Assembly: GCF_016807805.1 (NCBI RefSeq)
Contig: NZ_CP063362.1
Span: 248,001-312,000 of the forward strand
Origin: Xanthobacter dioxanivorans
Lineage (GTDB): Bacteria; Pseudomonadota; Alphaproteobacteria; Rhizobiales; Xanthobacteraceae
Length of the DNA stretch: 64,000 nucleotides
Direction of reading: 5' to 3'
A model generated the notes under the pieces. That model searched no databases, had not been told where the DNA came from, and worked only from the letters and a program-made list of their open reading frames with translations. Of the stretch, positions 1 to 8,554 are shown piece by piece (position 1 is the stretch's first letter; the number at the start of each line of letters is the position of its first letter). A program made the position numbers and the translations under genes.

Positions 1-1
1 C

Positions 2-2152
2 CAGCGGCAGCGGCGCGATCCGCCCGACATCCTCCTGACCACCCCGGAACAGATCTCCCTGCTCCTCGCCTCCAAGGACGCCGAGCATCTCTTCTCGGGG
101 CTGAAGCGGGTGGTGCTGGACGAGTTGCATGCCCTCGTCACCTCCAAGCGCGGCGACCTGCTCTCCCTCGCCCTCGCGCGGCTCAGGGCCATCGCGCCGG
201 GCCTGCAATGCGTGGGGCTCTCCGCCACGGTCGCCGAGCCCGACGACCTGCGCCGCTACCTGGTGCCGCAGGATGGCACCGGGCCGCTGGCCGATCTGGT
301 GGTGACGCAGGGCGGAGCGGCGCCGGACATCTCCATGCTGGAGAGCCGGCAGAAGATGCCGTGGGCGAGCCACACCGCCCAGCACGCCTTCGGCGAGATC
401 TACGCGCTGATGGCGGCGAACAAGCTGTCACTGGCCTTCGTCAACACCCGCTGGCAGGCGGAATTCCTGTTCCAGGAGCTCTGGCGCATCAACGACCTGA
501 ACCTGCCCATCGCCCTCCACCACGGCTCGCTGGCCGTGGAGCAGCGGCGCAAGGTGGAGGCGGCCATGGCGGCGGGAAAGCTCAAGGCGGTGGTGGCCAC
601 CTCGTCCCTGGACCTCGGCATCGATTGGGGCGACGTCGACCTCGTGATCAACGTGGGCGCGCCCAAGGGCGCCTCGCGCCTCATGCAGCGCATCGGCCGC
701 GCCAATCATCGCCTCGACGAGCCCTCCCGCGCCGTGCTGGTGCCGGCCAACCGCTTCGAGGTGCTGGAATGCCGCGCGGCGCTGGAGGCGGTGAAGGCGG
801 GTGCGCAGGACACCCCGCCCGAGCGCCAGGGCGCCCTCGACGTGCTGGCCCAGCACATCCTCGGCATGGCCTGCGCCGCGCCCTTCGACGCGGAGGCGCT
901 GTTCGCCGAGGTGCGCTCGGCCGCGCCCTACCGCGCCTTGTCCCGCGCGGACTTCGACGCCGCCCTCGATTTCGTCGCCACCGGCGGCTATGCGCTCAGG
1001 GCCTATGAGCGCTACGCCAAGATCCGCCGCACCAAGGATGGCTTGTGGCGCGTCGCCAACCCCATGATCGCCCAGGCCTACCGGCTGAACGTGGGCACCA
1101 TCGTGGAAGCCTCCATGCTCAAAGTCCGCCTCGTCTCGGCGCGCGGATCGCCGAAGACCGGGGTGGCGGGACGCGTGCGCTTCGGCGGCCGGCTGCTCGG
1201 CGAGGTGGAGGAATATTTCGTCGAGACCATGGTGCCCGGCGACACCTTCGTCTTCGCCGGAGAGATCCTGCGCTACGAGGTGCTGGTGGAGGACGAGGTC
1301 TATGTCTCGCGCACCACCGCCAAGGAGCCGCGGGTGCCAGCCTACGCGGGGGGCAAGTTCCCCCTCTCCACCTTCCTCGCCGCCGGCGTGCGCGCGCTCC
1401 TCGCCGCGCCGGAGCGCTGGTCCGCCTTGCCGACGCAGGTGCGCGACTGGCTGGAGCTGCAGCGCGCCCGCTCCCGCCTGCCGGGGCGCGACGATTTGCT
1501 GGTGGAGACCTTCGAGCAGGGGAATCGCCACTACCTCGTCACCTACCCATTCGAGGGCCGTCTCGCCCACCAGACGCTGGGCATGCTGCTGACACGGCGA
1601 CTGGAGCGGGCGCGGCTGAAGCCCCTGGGCTTCGTGGCCAATGATTATGCGCTCGCCGTCTATGCGGCCGACGACATGGGCCTCGCCATAAGACAGGGCC
1701 GGCTGTCTCTGGCGGACCTGTTCGACGAGGACATGCTGGGTGACGACCTGGAGGCATGGCTGGCGGAAAGCGCCCTGATGAAGCGGACCTTCCGCCATTG
1801 CGCCGTCATTGCCGGGCTCATCGAGCGGCGCTTTCCGGGCAAGGAGAAGACCTCGCGGCAAGTCACCGTCTCCACCGACCTCATCTACGACGTGCTGCGC
1901 CGGCACCAGGCGGATCATCTCCTTTTGCGCGCGGCGCGGGCGGATGCGGCCACCGGTCTGCTCGACGTGAAGCGGCTCGCCGAGATGCTGGCGCGCATCA
2001 AGGGGCGCATCGTCCACCAGCCCCTCGACCACGTATCGCCGCTGGCGGTGCCGGTGTTGCTGGAGATCGGCCAGGAGAGTGTGGGTGGCGAAGCGAACGA
2101 CGCGCTCCTGGCCGAAGCGGAAGAGGATCTGGTGCGCGCGGCGATGGGGTGA
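2..2152 (+). CDS. Lhr-type ligase-associated DEXH helicase (5' end outside window)
   Basis: The C-terminal 716 residues of an ATP-dependent DNA helicase of the Lhr family, the type that sits with a DNA ligase and exonuclease in bacterial DNA-damage clusters. The frame is open from base 2. It shows TTPEQISLLL, the Walker B box DELH (119-130), the motif III segment SATVAE, then second-lobe motifs ALHHGSL, ATSSLDLGIDWG and QRIGRANHR, followed by the Lhr-specific C-terminal region. Family members have about 800-850 residues, so roughly 100 residues with the Walker A lysine should lie upstream. The ligase and exonuclease partners would be outside the window. The family is clear; the specific repair role is inferred. 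Confidence 0.88.
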   Translation, partial: QRQRRDPPDILLTTPEQISLLLASKDAEHLFSGLKRVVLDELHALVTSKRGDLLSLALARLRAIAPGLQCVGLSATVAEPDDLRRYLVPQDGTGPLADLVVTQGGAAPDISMLESRQKMPWASHTAQHAFGEIYALMAANKLSLAFVNTRWQAEFLFQELWRINDLNLPIALHHGSLAVEQRRKVEAAMAAGKLKAVVATSSLDLGIDWGDVDLVINVGAPKGASRLMQRIGRANHRLDEPSRAVLVPANRFEVLECRAALEAVKAGAQDTPPERQGALDVLAQHILGMACAAPFDAEALFAEVRSAAPYRALSRADFDAALDFVATGGYALRAYERYAKIRRTKDGLWRVANPMIAQAYRLNVGTIVEASMLKVRLVSARGSPKTGVAGRVRFGGRLLGEVEEYFVETMVPGDTFVFAGEILRYEVLVEDEVYVSRTTAKEPRVPAYAGGKFPLSTFLAAGVRALLAAPERWSALPTQVRDWLELQRARSRLPGRDDLLVETFEQGNRHYLVTYPFEGRLAHQTLGMLLTRRLERARLKPLGFVANDYALAVYAADDMGLAIRQGRLSLADLFDEDMLGDDLEAWLAESALMKRTFRHCAVIAGLIERRFPGKEKTSRQVTVSTDLIYDVLRRHQADHLLLRAARADAATGLLDVKRLAEMLARIKGRIVHQPLDHVSPLAVPVLLEIGQESVGGEANDALLAEAEEDLVRAAMG

Positions 2153-2184
2153 GGAAGGGGTGGCGGGCGCCGCATGATCAGCCG

Positions 2185-2288
2185 TCATGCCCCGGCTTGT
2201 CCGGGGCATCCACCGGTCCGTTCGTCCAAACCTCCGGGCACCGCTCCAGCGGCCATGGATCCCTCCGGACAAGCCGGGGGATGACGGC
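2185..2288. repeat. Imperfect long inverted repeat (dispersed palindromic type)
   Basis: Two arms, around 2187-2214 and 2254-2284, are near-perfect inverted copies. Each contains CCCCGGCTTGTCCGG or its complement and is flanked by GTCAT / ATGAC. The arms could fold into a long hairpin between the helicase stop and the convergent nadC stop. A related CCCCGGACAAGCG core recurs four times at 42.2-42.8 kb, so this appears to be a genome-dispersed palindromic repeat. It may also serve as a bidirectional terminator. Confidence 0.7.
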
Positions 2289-2344
2289 GGAGAGAGACGC
2301 TGACGACAGCGAGAGGCGCCCGGTGGCGGCGGGCGAAAGCGCCC

Positions 2345-3211
2345 CTACCCCGCCCAGTCCAGCCCGATATCCAGGATCGGCGCGCTGTGGGTCAGCCATC
2401 CCACGGAGATGAGGTCCACCCCGGAGGCGGCGATGGCCGGGGCCGTCTCCCGGTTGATCCGGCCCGAGGCCTCGGTGAGCATGCGCCCGCCCACCATGCG
2501 CACGGCCTCGGCGAGAGTCTCGGGGGTCATGTTGTCCAGCAGCACCGCGTCGGCGTCCAGCGTGAGCAACTCTTCGAGCTGGGCGAGGGTGTCCACCTCC
2601 ACCTCGATCTTCACCATGTGCCCGGCGCGCGCCTTGACGCGCTTCACCGCCTCGGCGACCGAGCCGGCGATGGCCACGTGATTGTCCTTCACCAGCACCG
2701 CGTCATCGAGGCCGAAGCGGTGGTTGGCCCCGCCGCCGGCGCGCACCGCATATTTCTCCAGCGCGCGCAGGCCCGGCGTGGTCTTGCGGGTGCAGACGAT
2801 CTGCGCCCGGTTGCCGGCGATGGCCTGGACCAGCCCGGCCGTGGCGCTGGCGATGCCGGAGAGGCGGCAGGCGAGGTTGAGGCCCGTGCGCTCGCCGGTC
2901 AGCAAGGCGCGGGATGAGCCCTCCACCTCCGCCAGCACCGCGCCCGGTGCAACCGCGGCGCCGTCCGCCACGTGGCGGGTGAAGCGCATGCCGGGATCGA
3001 GCAGGAGGAAGGCGAGGCGGGCGCAGTCGAGCCCGGCCACCACGCCCGCTTGCCGGGCGGTGAGCACGAGCCGGCTGGTGTGGCCGGGGGGTACGACCGC
3101 GTCGGTGGTGATGTCGCCGGCGCGGCCGAGGTCTTCCAGCAGCGCGGCGCGGACGATGGGCTCCACCATCAGCTCGGGGAGCGGATCGAGGGCCGGCGTT
3201 TCGGCAAGCAT
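2345..3211 (-). CDS. nadC: Nicotinate-nucleotide pyrophosphorylase (carboxylating)
   Basis: 288 residues. Converts quinolinate and PRPP to nicotinate mononucleotide, CO2 and PPi, the last step of the de novo NAD branch encoded here. Typical QPRTase segments are visible: EDLGRAGDITTDAVV near the N-terminus, RKTTPGLRALEKYAVRAGGG and NHRFGLDDAVLVKDNH in the middle, and the barrel strand DAVLLDNM. I chose the ATG at 3211 (MLAETPALDPLPEL); the frame is open for another 47 codons, but that extension is low-complexity and overlaps nadB. nadC starts 10 bases after the nadB stop and is the third gene of nadABC. Confidence 0.95.
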   Translation of the reverse strand: MLAETPALDPLPELMVEPIVRAALLEDLGRAGDITTDAVVPPGHTSRLVLTARQAGVVAGLDCARLAFLLLDPGMRFTRHVADGAAVAPGAVLAEVEGSSRALLTGERTGLNLACRLSGIASATAGLVQAIAGNRAQIVCTRKTTPGLRALEKYAVRAGGGANHRFGLDDAVLVKDNHVAIAGSVAEAVKRVKARAGHMVKIEVEVDTLAQLEELLTLDADAVLLDNMTPETLAEAVRMVGGRMLTEASGRINRETAPAIAASGVDLISVGWLTHSAPILDIGLDWAG

Positions 3212-3221
3212 GGGATATCCG

Positions 3222-4766
3222 TCAGCTGGAGAGTGCGAGAGCAAGATCCGCCACCGCGAAACGCTGCGCCCGTGCAAGCGCGTCGGCGAGCGTGACGCGT
3301 CCCGGCCGGGCCACCGCGGCGGTGGCGGGAAAGTCGGTGCGGGCATGGGCACCGCGGCTCTCCTCGCGGGCCAGCGCCGAGACCGCCATCATCAGGCCCA
3401 CCCGAGCCGGAGCGGCGCAGGGCCCCTCACGCCTCGCCAACGGCAGCAGGCTGGCAATGGCAGTCTCGAGACCCGAAGCGTCACGGGTGACGCCGATGAA
3501 GCGGGAGACGATGGGCCGCGCGGCGGCGGGGTCCGATGCCGGCGGCAGGCGGGCGGTCCCGAGCCGCGCGGCGGCGCCGCCCGGGGTCCCAGCGATGCTG
3601 TGGGCGACCTCGCGGCCGCATACCACGGCCTCCAGCAGCGAGTTGCTGGCGAGCCGGTTCGCGCCGTGCAGGCCGGTGGAGGCCACCTCGCCCGCGGCCC
3701 AAAGCCCGGCAACCGTGCTGCGGCCTTCGGCGTCCACGGCGATGCCGCCCATATGGTAATGCGCCGCCGGACGGATCGGCACGAGATCCGTCGCCGGATC
3801 GATGCCGGCCGCCCGACACCCCGCGGTGATGGAGGGAAAGCGCGTGGCGAAGCGCGCGCCGAGGCTGGCGCGGCCATCGAGATAGACGTCCCGTCCCGCG
3901 ATGATCTCCCGCCATACCGCGCGGGCCACCACATCGCGCGGAGCCAGCTCTGCGCCCGGCACGGCTTCGAGGAAGCGACGGCCGGCGCCGTCCACCAGGA
4001 TCGCGCCCTCCCCGCGCACCGCCTCACTGATGAGCGCGAGCGGCCGCGCGCCGGTGGCGAGGGCGGTGGGGTGGAACTGCACGAACTCAAGGTCGGACAG
4101 CTCCGCCCCCGCCTCGGCGGCGAGCGCGAGGCCGAGCCCGAACGAGGAGGCGGGATTGGTGGTGTGCTCGTAAAGCGCGCCCACGCCGCCCGTCGCCAGC
4201 ACCAGCCGGCGGGTGCGCAGCACCGCGCCGCCCGACGGACCGGCGACCATGAGCCCCGCCACCGCCCCATCCTGCACCAGGATGCGCCGGGCCTCTGCCT
4301 CCACCACGGTGATGGACGGGCAGGCACGCGCCGCGGCGGTGAGCGCGCGCACCAAAGCAAGGCCGGTGGCGTCGCCGTCCGCATGGACGATGCGCCGCCG
4401 GCTGTGGGCGGCCTCAAGGCCCAGCGCGAGGGTGCCATCCGGCGCCCGGTCGAAGGCCACGCCGAGCCGCTCCAGTTCCGCCACCGCGTCGGGCCCGGCG
4501 GCGAGGATGCGCCGGGCGGCGGCTGGGTCGCACAGGCCGTCGCCCGCCTTCAGCGTGTCGGCGAGGTGGAGGCCGGCATCGTCGTCCGCCCCCACGCTGG
4601 CGGCGATGCCGCCCTGGGCCAGCGGGCTCGACCCGTCCGTGCCGAGGAGGGCGCGGGCGACCAGCACCACGGGCTCCGGCGCCAGGAACAGTGCCGTTGC
4701 CAGCCCGGCAATGCCGCCGCCGACAATGACGGGACGGCCATCGACGGCTTCGAGCGCCGCGGTCAC
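3222..4766 (-). CDS. nadB: L-aspartate oxidase
   Basis: 514 residues. FAD flavoprotein that oxidises L-aspartate to iminoaspartate, which NadA then condenses. N-terminal dinucleotide fold VIVGGGIAGLATALFL, FAD and substrate segments GTDGSSPLAQGGIAA and EFVQFHPTALATG, EAVRGEGAILVDGAGRRF, HYHMGGIAVD and the terminal FAD loop GLHGANRLASNSLLEAVVCG are all present. Start taken as GTG 4766 because it overlaps the nadA stop by four bases (GTGA), which suggests translational coupling, and because it places the GGGIAG loop about 12 residues in, as in the family. The open frame upstream is nadA read out of phase. Confidence 0.94.
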   Translation of the reverse strand: MTAALEAVDGRPVIVGGGIAGLATALFLAPEPVVLVARALLGTDGSSPLAQGGIAASVGADDDAGLHLADTLKAGDGLCDPAAARRILAAGPDAVAELERLGVAFDRAPDGTLALGLEAAHSRRRIVHADGDATGLALVRALTAAARACPSITVVEAEARRILVQDGAVAGLMVAGPSGGAVLRTRRLVLATGGVGALYEHTTNPASSFGLGLALAAEAGAELSDLEFVQFHPTALATGARPLALISEAVRGEGAILVDGAGRRFLEAVPGAELAPRDVVARAVWREIIAGRDVYLDGRASLGARFATRFPSITAGCRAAGIDPATDLVPIRPAAHYHMGGIAVDAEGRSTVAGLWAAGEVASTGLHGANRLASNSLLEAVVCGREVAHSIAGTPGGAAARLGTARLPPASDPAAARPIVSRFIGVTRDASGLETAIASLLPLARREGPCAAPARVGLMMAVSALAREESRGAHARTDFPATAAVARPGRVTLADALARAQRFAVADLALALSS

Positions 4767-5773
4767 AGCGCCAGCATCCGCTCCACCGAGGCGCGGGCGC
4801 GCCCGGCCACGCTCGCCTCGATGGTCACTTCGTGCCGGTTGCCTTCCAGCGCCGCGCGGATGTTGGCGAGCGTGATCTTCTTCATGTGCGGGCACAGGTT
4901 GCAGGGCCGCACGAAGTCGATGTCCGGATAATGCACGGCGACATTGTCGCTCATGGAGCATTCGGTGAGCAGCACCACGCGGGGCGGGCGCTTCTCGCCC
5001 ACATAGTCGCTCATGGCGGCGGTGGAGCCGGCGAAGTCCGCCTCCGCCACCACGTCCGGCGGGCATTCGGGGTGCACCAGCACGGTGACGCCGGGATTGG
5101 CGGCGCGCAGCTCGCGCACGTCCTCGGCGGTGAAGCGCTCATGCACCTCGCACTGGCCGGCCCAGGAGATGATCTCGATGCCGGTCTCGGCGGCGACGTT
5201 CTTCGCCAGATACTGGTCCGGCAGCATGATCACCTTGGGCACGCCGAAGGACTTGACCACGCGCGCCGCATTGCCCGAGGTGCAGCAGACGTCCACCTCC
5301 GCCTTCACCGCGGCGGACGTGTTGACGTAGGCGATGACGGGAAGCCCCGGATAGGCCTGCCGCATGAGGCGCACATCCTCGGCCGTGATGGAATCGGCCA
5401 GCGAGCAGCCGGCGCCGGCATCCGGGATGAGGACGGTCTTGCCCGGGTTCAGCAGCTTGGCCGTCTCGGCCATGAAGTAGACGCCGGCGAGGACCATCAC
5501 GTCCGCGTCCACCCGCATGGCTTCCCGTGCCAAGGCGAGGCTGTCGCCGACGATGTCGGCGACGCAGTGGAAGATCTCCGGCGTCTGGTAGTTGTGCGCC
5601 AGGATCACCGCGTTCCGCTCGCGCTTCAGGCGGAGGATGGCCTCCACGTCGTCGGCGAAGAAGGCCCAGTCGGCGGGCGGGACCACCCGTCGCACCCGCT
5701 CGTAAAGCGGGGCGGTGCGGGCAAAGGCGCCGCTAAGGGCGGCAGGCGCGGCAGCTTGAGCGTATCCAACCAT
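4763..5773 (-). CDS. nadA: Quinolinate synthase A
   Basis: 336 residues. 4Fe-4S enzyme that condenses iminoaspartate with dihydroxyacetone phosphate to quinolinate. Motifs visible: ILAHNYQTPEI near residue 60, the cysteine in VCCTSGNA, and the C-terminal CNLCPHMKKITL. It is the first gene of nadABC; its start codon lies five bases from two palindromes that look like NadQ operators, so it is probably repressed when NAD is ample. Confidence 0.95.
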   Translation of the reverse strand: MVGYAQAAAPAALSGAFARTAPLYERVRRVVPPADWAFFADDVEAILRLKRERNAVILAHNYQTPEIFHCVADIVGDSLALAREAMRVDADVMVLAGVYFMAETAKLLNPGKTVLIPDAGAGCSLADSITAEDVRLMRQAYPGLPVIAYVNTSAAVKAEVDVCCTSGNAARVVKSFGVPKVIMLPDQYLAKNVAAETGIEIISWAGQCEVHERFTAEDVRELRAANPGVTVLVHPECPPDVVAEADFAGSTAAMSDYVGEKRPPRVVLLTECSMSDNVAVHYPDIDFVRPCNLCPHMKKITLANIRAALEGNRHEVTIEASVAGRARASVERMLAL

Positions 5774-5777
5774 TGTC

Positions 5778-5796
5778 TATACTCAGTTTGAGCATA
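5778..5796. promoter_or_regulatory. Candidate NadQ operator 1
   Basis: A 19-bp imperfect palindrome, TATACTCAGTTTGAGCATA, with 7 of 9 base pairs matching between half-sites. It begins five bases upstream of the nadA start codon. Its half-site consensus TATRCTCA recurs in the neighbouring palindrome. Position and the adjacent regulator gene suggest it is the operator for NAD-dependent repression of nadABC; binding by NadQ is inferred. Confidence 0.7.
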
Positions 5797-6754
5797 TGTT
5801 GGCCATATGCTTATCCTGAGCATAAGTTCTGTCAAGAGCGTGCGAGGGGCAATTTCGTGCCGGAGAGAGCCCGCTCCTCAAGCACCGCGTGGCGGAAGCG
5901 GAAGAGTTTCGCAGGTCGCCCAAGGGTTTCGGATGTGGTCCCCCGGTTTCCTCGACCAGGTCCTGCTGTTCCATGAGCCGACGAAAATTCTGCTTGTGCA
6001 GGGTCCGGCCGGCGATGGCCTCCACGCAGCGTTGCAGCTGCAGCAGGGTGAAGGTGGGCGGCATCAGCTCGAACACCACGGGGCGATACTTGATCTTGGC
6101 CCGAAGCCGCGCGATCCCGGTGGCGAGGATCCGCCGGTGGTCGGCGATCATGGGCCGCCCGGCGCCGCCGGCCTCGCCCTTGTCCGCGCGGCGCAGCCGC
6201 TCGCAGACGATCCCCGCTTCATAGAGCAGCTCGTAGCGCTGCAGGGTGAGTTCCTCGTTCCACGGTTCGCCGCCGAGCGCGAAGGTCGCCGCCGCCCGCT
6301 GCCGCCGCTGGCTCCGCTCCGTCGGCTCCGGCGCTTCGCCGGCCCAGGCGTCCAGCGCCGGCCCCAGCACCTTGGCGATCAGCGGCGGCGGGCCGGCCCG
6401 ATGGTCCTCCCACGGGAAGTATTCATACCAGCTGCGCCAGCCTGCCTCCGCCGCGCCCTGCTCCCGGGTGAGGCCCAGATAGGAGATGGAGATGGTGCGC
6501 GCCCCGCGCTCCTCCCGATCCCTGTCGGCGAAGGTGTAGAGCTGTTCCACATAGCCCAGCGGATGATGGGTCTGCTGCTCCACCCAGTCGCGCAGGCCCT
6601 GCTGGAGAGAGCGGTGGGCGAGGGCGAACGGGCCGGACGGGAGGGCGCTCGCCTCCTTCACGGTCATCACCCGCGGTTCGCCACGGGTGACCGCCGCCAG
6701 CACGGCGATGAGGTCCACGGCGACGGATCGGCTGGCGCGCGACGGGCTCGTCAT
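5783..6754 (-). CDS. nadQ: NadQ-type NAD biosynthesis regulator, C-terminus frameshifted
   Basis: Resembles the alphaproteobacterial NadQ family (COG4111; Nudix-like effector domain plus winged helix), predicted repressors of nadABC. Nudix-like region at residues ~25-200 (FALAHRSLQQGLRDWVEQQ, YLGLTREQ), then a helix-turn-helix region including MPPTFTLLQLQRCVEAIAG and KQNFRRLMEQQDLVEETG. After this the present frame turns to nonsense and runs through both operators to 5783. One extra G in the five-G run at 5940-5944 restores the family ending LGRPAKLFRFRHAVLEER and a stop at 5832-5834 (307 residues). Start ATG 6754 (MTSPSRAS) follows a GGGAG site; the longer upstream start is unlikely. Whether the frameshift is real or a sequencing error cannot be told here. 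Confidence 0.82.
   Translation of the reverse strand: MTSPSRASRSVAVDLIAVLAAVTRGEPRVMTVKEASALPSGPFALAHRSLQQGLRDWVEQQTHHPLGYVEQLYTFADRDREERGARTISISYLGLTREQGAAEAGWRSWYEYFPWEDHRAGPPPLIAKVLGPALDAWAGEAPEPTERSQRRQRAAATFALGGEPWNEELTLQRYELLYEAGIVCERLRRADKGEAGGAGRPMIADHRRILATGIARLRAKIKYRPVVFELMPPTFTLLQLQRCVEAIAGRTLHKQNFRRLMEQQDLVEETGGPHPKPLGDLRNSSASATRCLRSGLSPARNCPSHALDRTYAQDKHMANICSN
5806..5824. promoter_or_regulatory. Candidate NadQ operator 2
   Basis: A second 19-bp imperfect palindrome, TATGCTTATCCTGAGCATA (7 of 9 pairs). Its centre is 28 bp from that of the first, close to 2.7 helical turns. Half-sites match those of operator 1, so two repressor dimers could bind side by side over the nadA promoter. 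Confidence 0.65.
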
Positions 6755-6869
6755 GAAGCTCCCGGGGGACTCCACCGGAGGAGGATGCGGTGTGCCTCCC
6801 GATAGCACGCCTCGCCGCGCGGACGGAAGCGGCGGGTGAGATGCAGCCGGCGGCCGACGCCCGCCTGGC

Positions 6870-7892
6870 TCAGGCCTCGACCGCCGGCCGGCGGGGCGTG
6901 GCGAACCGGACGCTGGCCTTGCCTTGCTGCTTCACCTCGTACATGGCGGTGTCCGCGAGGCGGATCAGCTCCGCCTCGTCGTCCGCATGGTCGGGATGGA
7001 GAGCGATGCCGATGCTGGCGCTGACGTGGAGGGTCGCCGTCCTCTCACCATGGGTCAGCACGTAGGGCTCTCCCAGCACGCTGCACAGCCGCTCCCCCTG
7101 GTCGAGGGCCACCGCTGCATCGGTGAGGTCCACCATGATCACGGCGAACTCGTCGCCGGAAAGGCGCACGGCGAAGTCCTCGTGGCGCAAATTGGACCTC
7201 AGCCTCTGGGCGATGGCGCACAGAAGCTTGTCGCCCATGCCGTGGCCGTGCTGGTCGTTCACCTGCTTGAAGCCGTCGATGTCGATGTAGAGCAGGGCGA
7301 AGGCACGGTTGTGCCGCACCGCCTGGGAGCGGGCGCGGGAGAGGTGCTCCACGAACAAGATGCGGTTGCCGAGGCCCGTGAGCGCATCGTGGGTGGCCAT
7401 GTGGCGGATCTGCTTTTCCACCCGCCGGCGCTCGTCGATCTCCACCTCGAGCTGGCGGTTGCGCTTCTCCAGTTCCTCCATGGCGGCCTTGAGGCGCAGC
7501 TTGGAGATGTGCAGATCGAGGAAGACCGTCACCTTGGAGAGCAGCACGGCGTCGTTGATGGGCTTGGCGATGTAGTCCACCGCGCCGAAGGTGTAGCCCT
7601 TCAGCCGGTTGATGTCGTCAAGATACGCCGCGGTGACGAAGACGATGGGGATGTCGCAGGTGGAGGGGTCGTTGTTGAGCAGGGACGCCACCTCGAAGCC
7701 GTCCATGTCCGGCATCTGCACGTCGAGCAGGATGAGCGCGAACCGGTGGTCGAGGCACAGCGCCAGCGCCTCGTTGCCCGAACGGGCCTCGAAGATCTCG
7801 GCCTTCACCGAGGCGAGCAGGCGGCGCATGCTGGCGAGATTCGCCTTCACGTCGTCTACCACGAGGATTTTTGGCAGATCCTCGGTGCTCAT
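6870..7892 (-). CDS. Response regulator with GGDEF diguanylate cyclase domain
   Basis: 340 residues. Receiver domain (~9-125): acidic pair in ILVVDD, phospho-acceptor in ILLDVQMPDMDG, lysine in YIAKPIND. A coiled-coil linker (~135-165) leads to a GGDEF domain (~170-330) starting MATHDALTGLGNR. The active-site loop reads SGDEF, a commonly active variant, and RHED lies five residues upstream, matching the allosteric inhibitory site that binds c-di-GMP. Probably makes c-di-GMP when phosphorylated. The start ATG overlaps the stop of the cheB-like gene (ATGA, 7889-7892), so the two are translationally coupled. No histidine kinase is nearby. Confidence 0.92.
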   Translation of the reverse strand: MSTEDLPKILVVDDVKANLASMRRLLASVKAEIFEARSGNEALALCLDHRFALILLDVQMPDMDGFEVASLLNNDPSTCDIPIVFVTAAYLDDINRLKGYTFGAVDYIAKPINDAVLLSKVTVFLDLHISKLRLKAAMEELEKRNRQLEVEIDERRRVEKQIRHMATHDALTGLGNRILFVEHLSRARSQAVRHNRAFALLYIDIDGFKQVNDQHGHGMGDKLLCAIAQRLRSNLRHEDFAVRLSGDEFAVIMVDLTDAAVALDQGERLCSVLGEPYVLTHGERTATLHVSASIGIALHPDHADDEAELIRLADTAMYEVKQQGKASVRFATPRRPAVEA

Positions 7893-8545
7893 CGCCGCCC
7901 GAATCCATTGATCCGCGCCGCCAGCGCGGCAAGCGGCGCGCACAGGTCCGCGCCCGCCTGTTCGAGCGCCGCACGCGGCATGGTATCGACCTCCGCCTCT
8001 GCCGGTTCCTGAATCAGCGCCAAGCCTCCAAGCTCTCGGATCCGCTTCAATCCCTGGGCGCCGTCGCTGCTCGCTCCCGTGAGCAGGACACCGACGACGG
8101 CTCCTCGATACGCCTCGCCCGCGCTCTTGAACAGTACGTCGATGGAAGGGCGCGAGAAACACACTTTCTCATCGACCGAGAGGGCGAAGCACCTGTCCTG
8201 CCCGACAAGAAGATGATAGCCGCTTGGGGCGATACAGACGATACCCGATACAACCGGAAGACGCTCGGTTGCAAGTTTCACCGGAAGCGCCGACGTTGCC
8301 TCAAGGATGGACGGCAGCAGGTCCGGACTGTCGGCGCCCACATGAATCACGATGGCAATGGCGGCGTCGAGTTCCGGGTCGAGCGCGGGCAGGAGCCGCA
8401 GCAAGGCGGCGGGCCCTCCTGCCGAGCCGCCGATCACCACCAGCCGCTCGGCTGGCGCGGAGGGGCGGACCGCGTCACGGCTGCCGGGGCTGGCCGTCCA
8501 GGCGGCAACCGCCCGGGACGGCTCCGCCGCCGCGCGCCCGGTCAC
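7889..8545 (-). CDS. CheB-type methylesterase domain protein without receiver
   Basis: 218 residues. Covers only the catalytic domain of CheB, the protein-glutamate methylesterase that demethylates chemoreceptors. The catalytic serine lies in VVIGGSAGGPAALL (~37-50), the histidine in IVIHVGADSPDLLPSIL, and the aspartate in VLLTGASSDGAQGL. There is no N-terminal receiver domain, which normally gates CheB. It lies nine bases after leuD and overlaps the diguanylate cyclase, so it may be a signalling esterase outside a classical chemotaxis cluster. No cheR, cheA or receptor gene is in the window. Confidence 0.88.
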   Translation of the reverse strand: MTGRAAAEPSRAVAAWTASPGSRDAVRPSAPAERLVVIGGSAGGPAALLRLLPALDPELDAAIAIVIHVGADSPDLLPSILEATSALPVKLATERLPVVSGIVCIAPSGYHLLVGQDRCFALSVDEKVCFSRPSIDVLFKSAGEAYRGAVVGVLLTGASSDGAQGLKRIRELGGLALIQEPAEAEVDTMPRAALEQAGADLCAPLAALAARINGFGRR

Positions 8546-8554
8546 GGCCGGACC

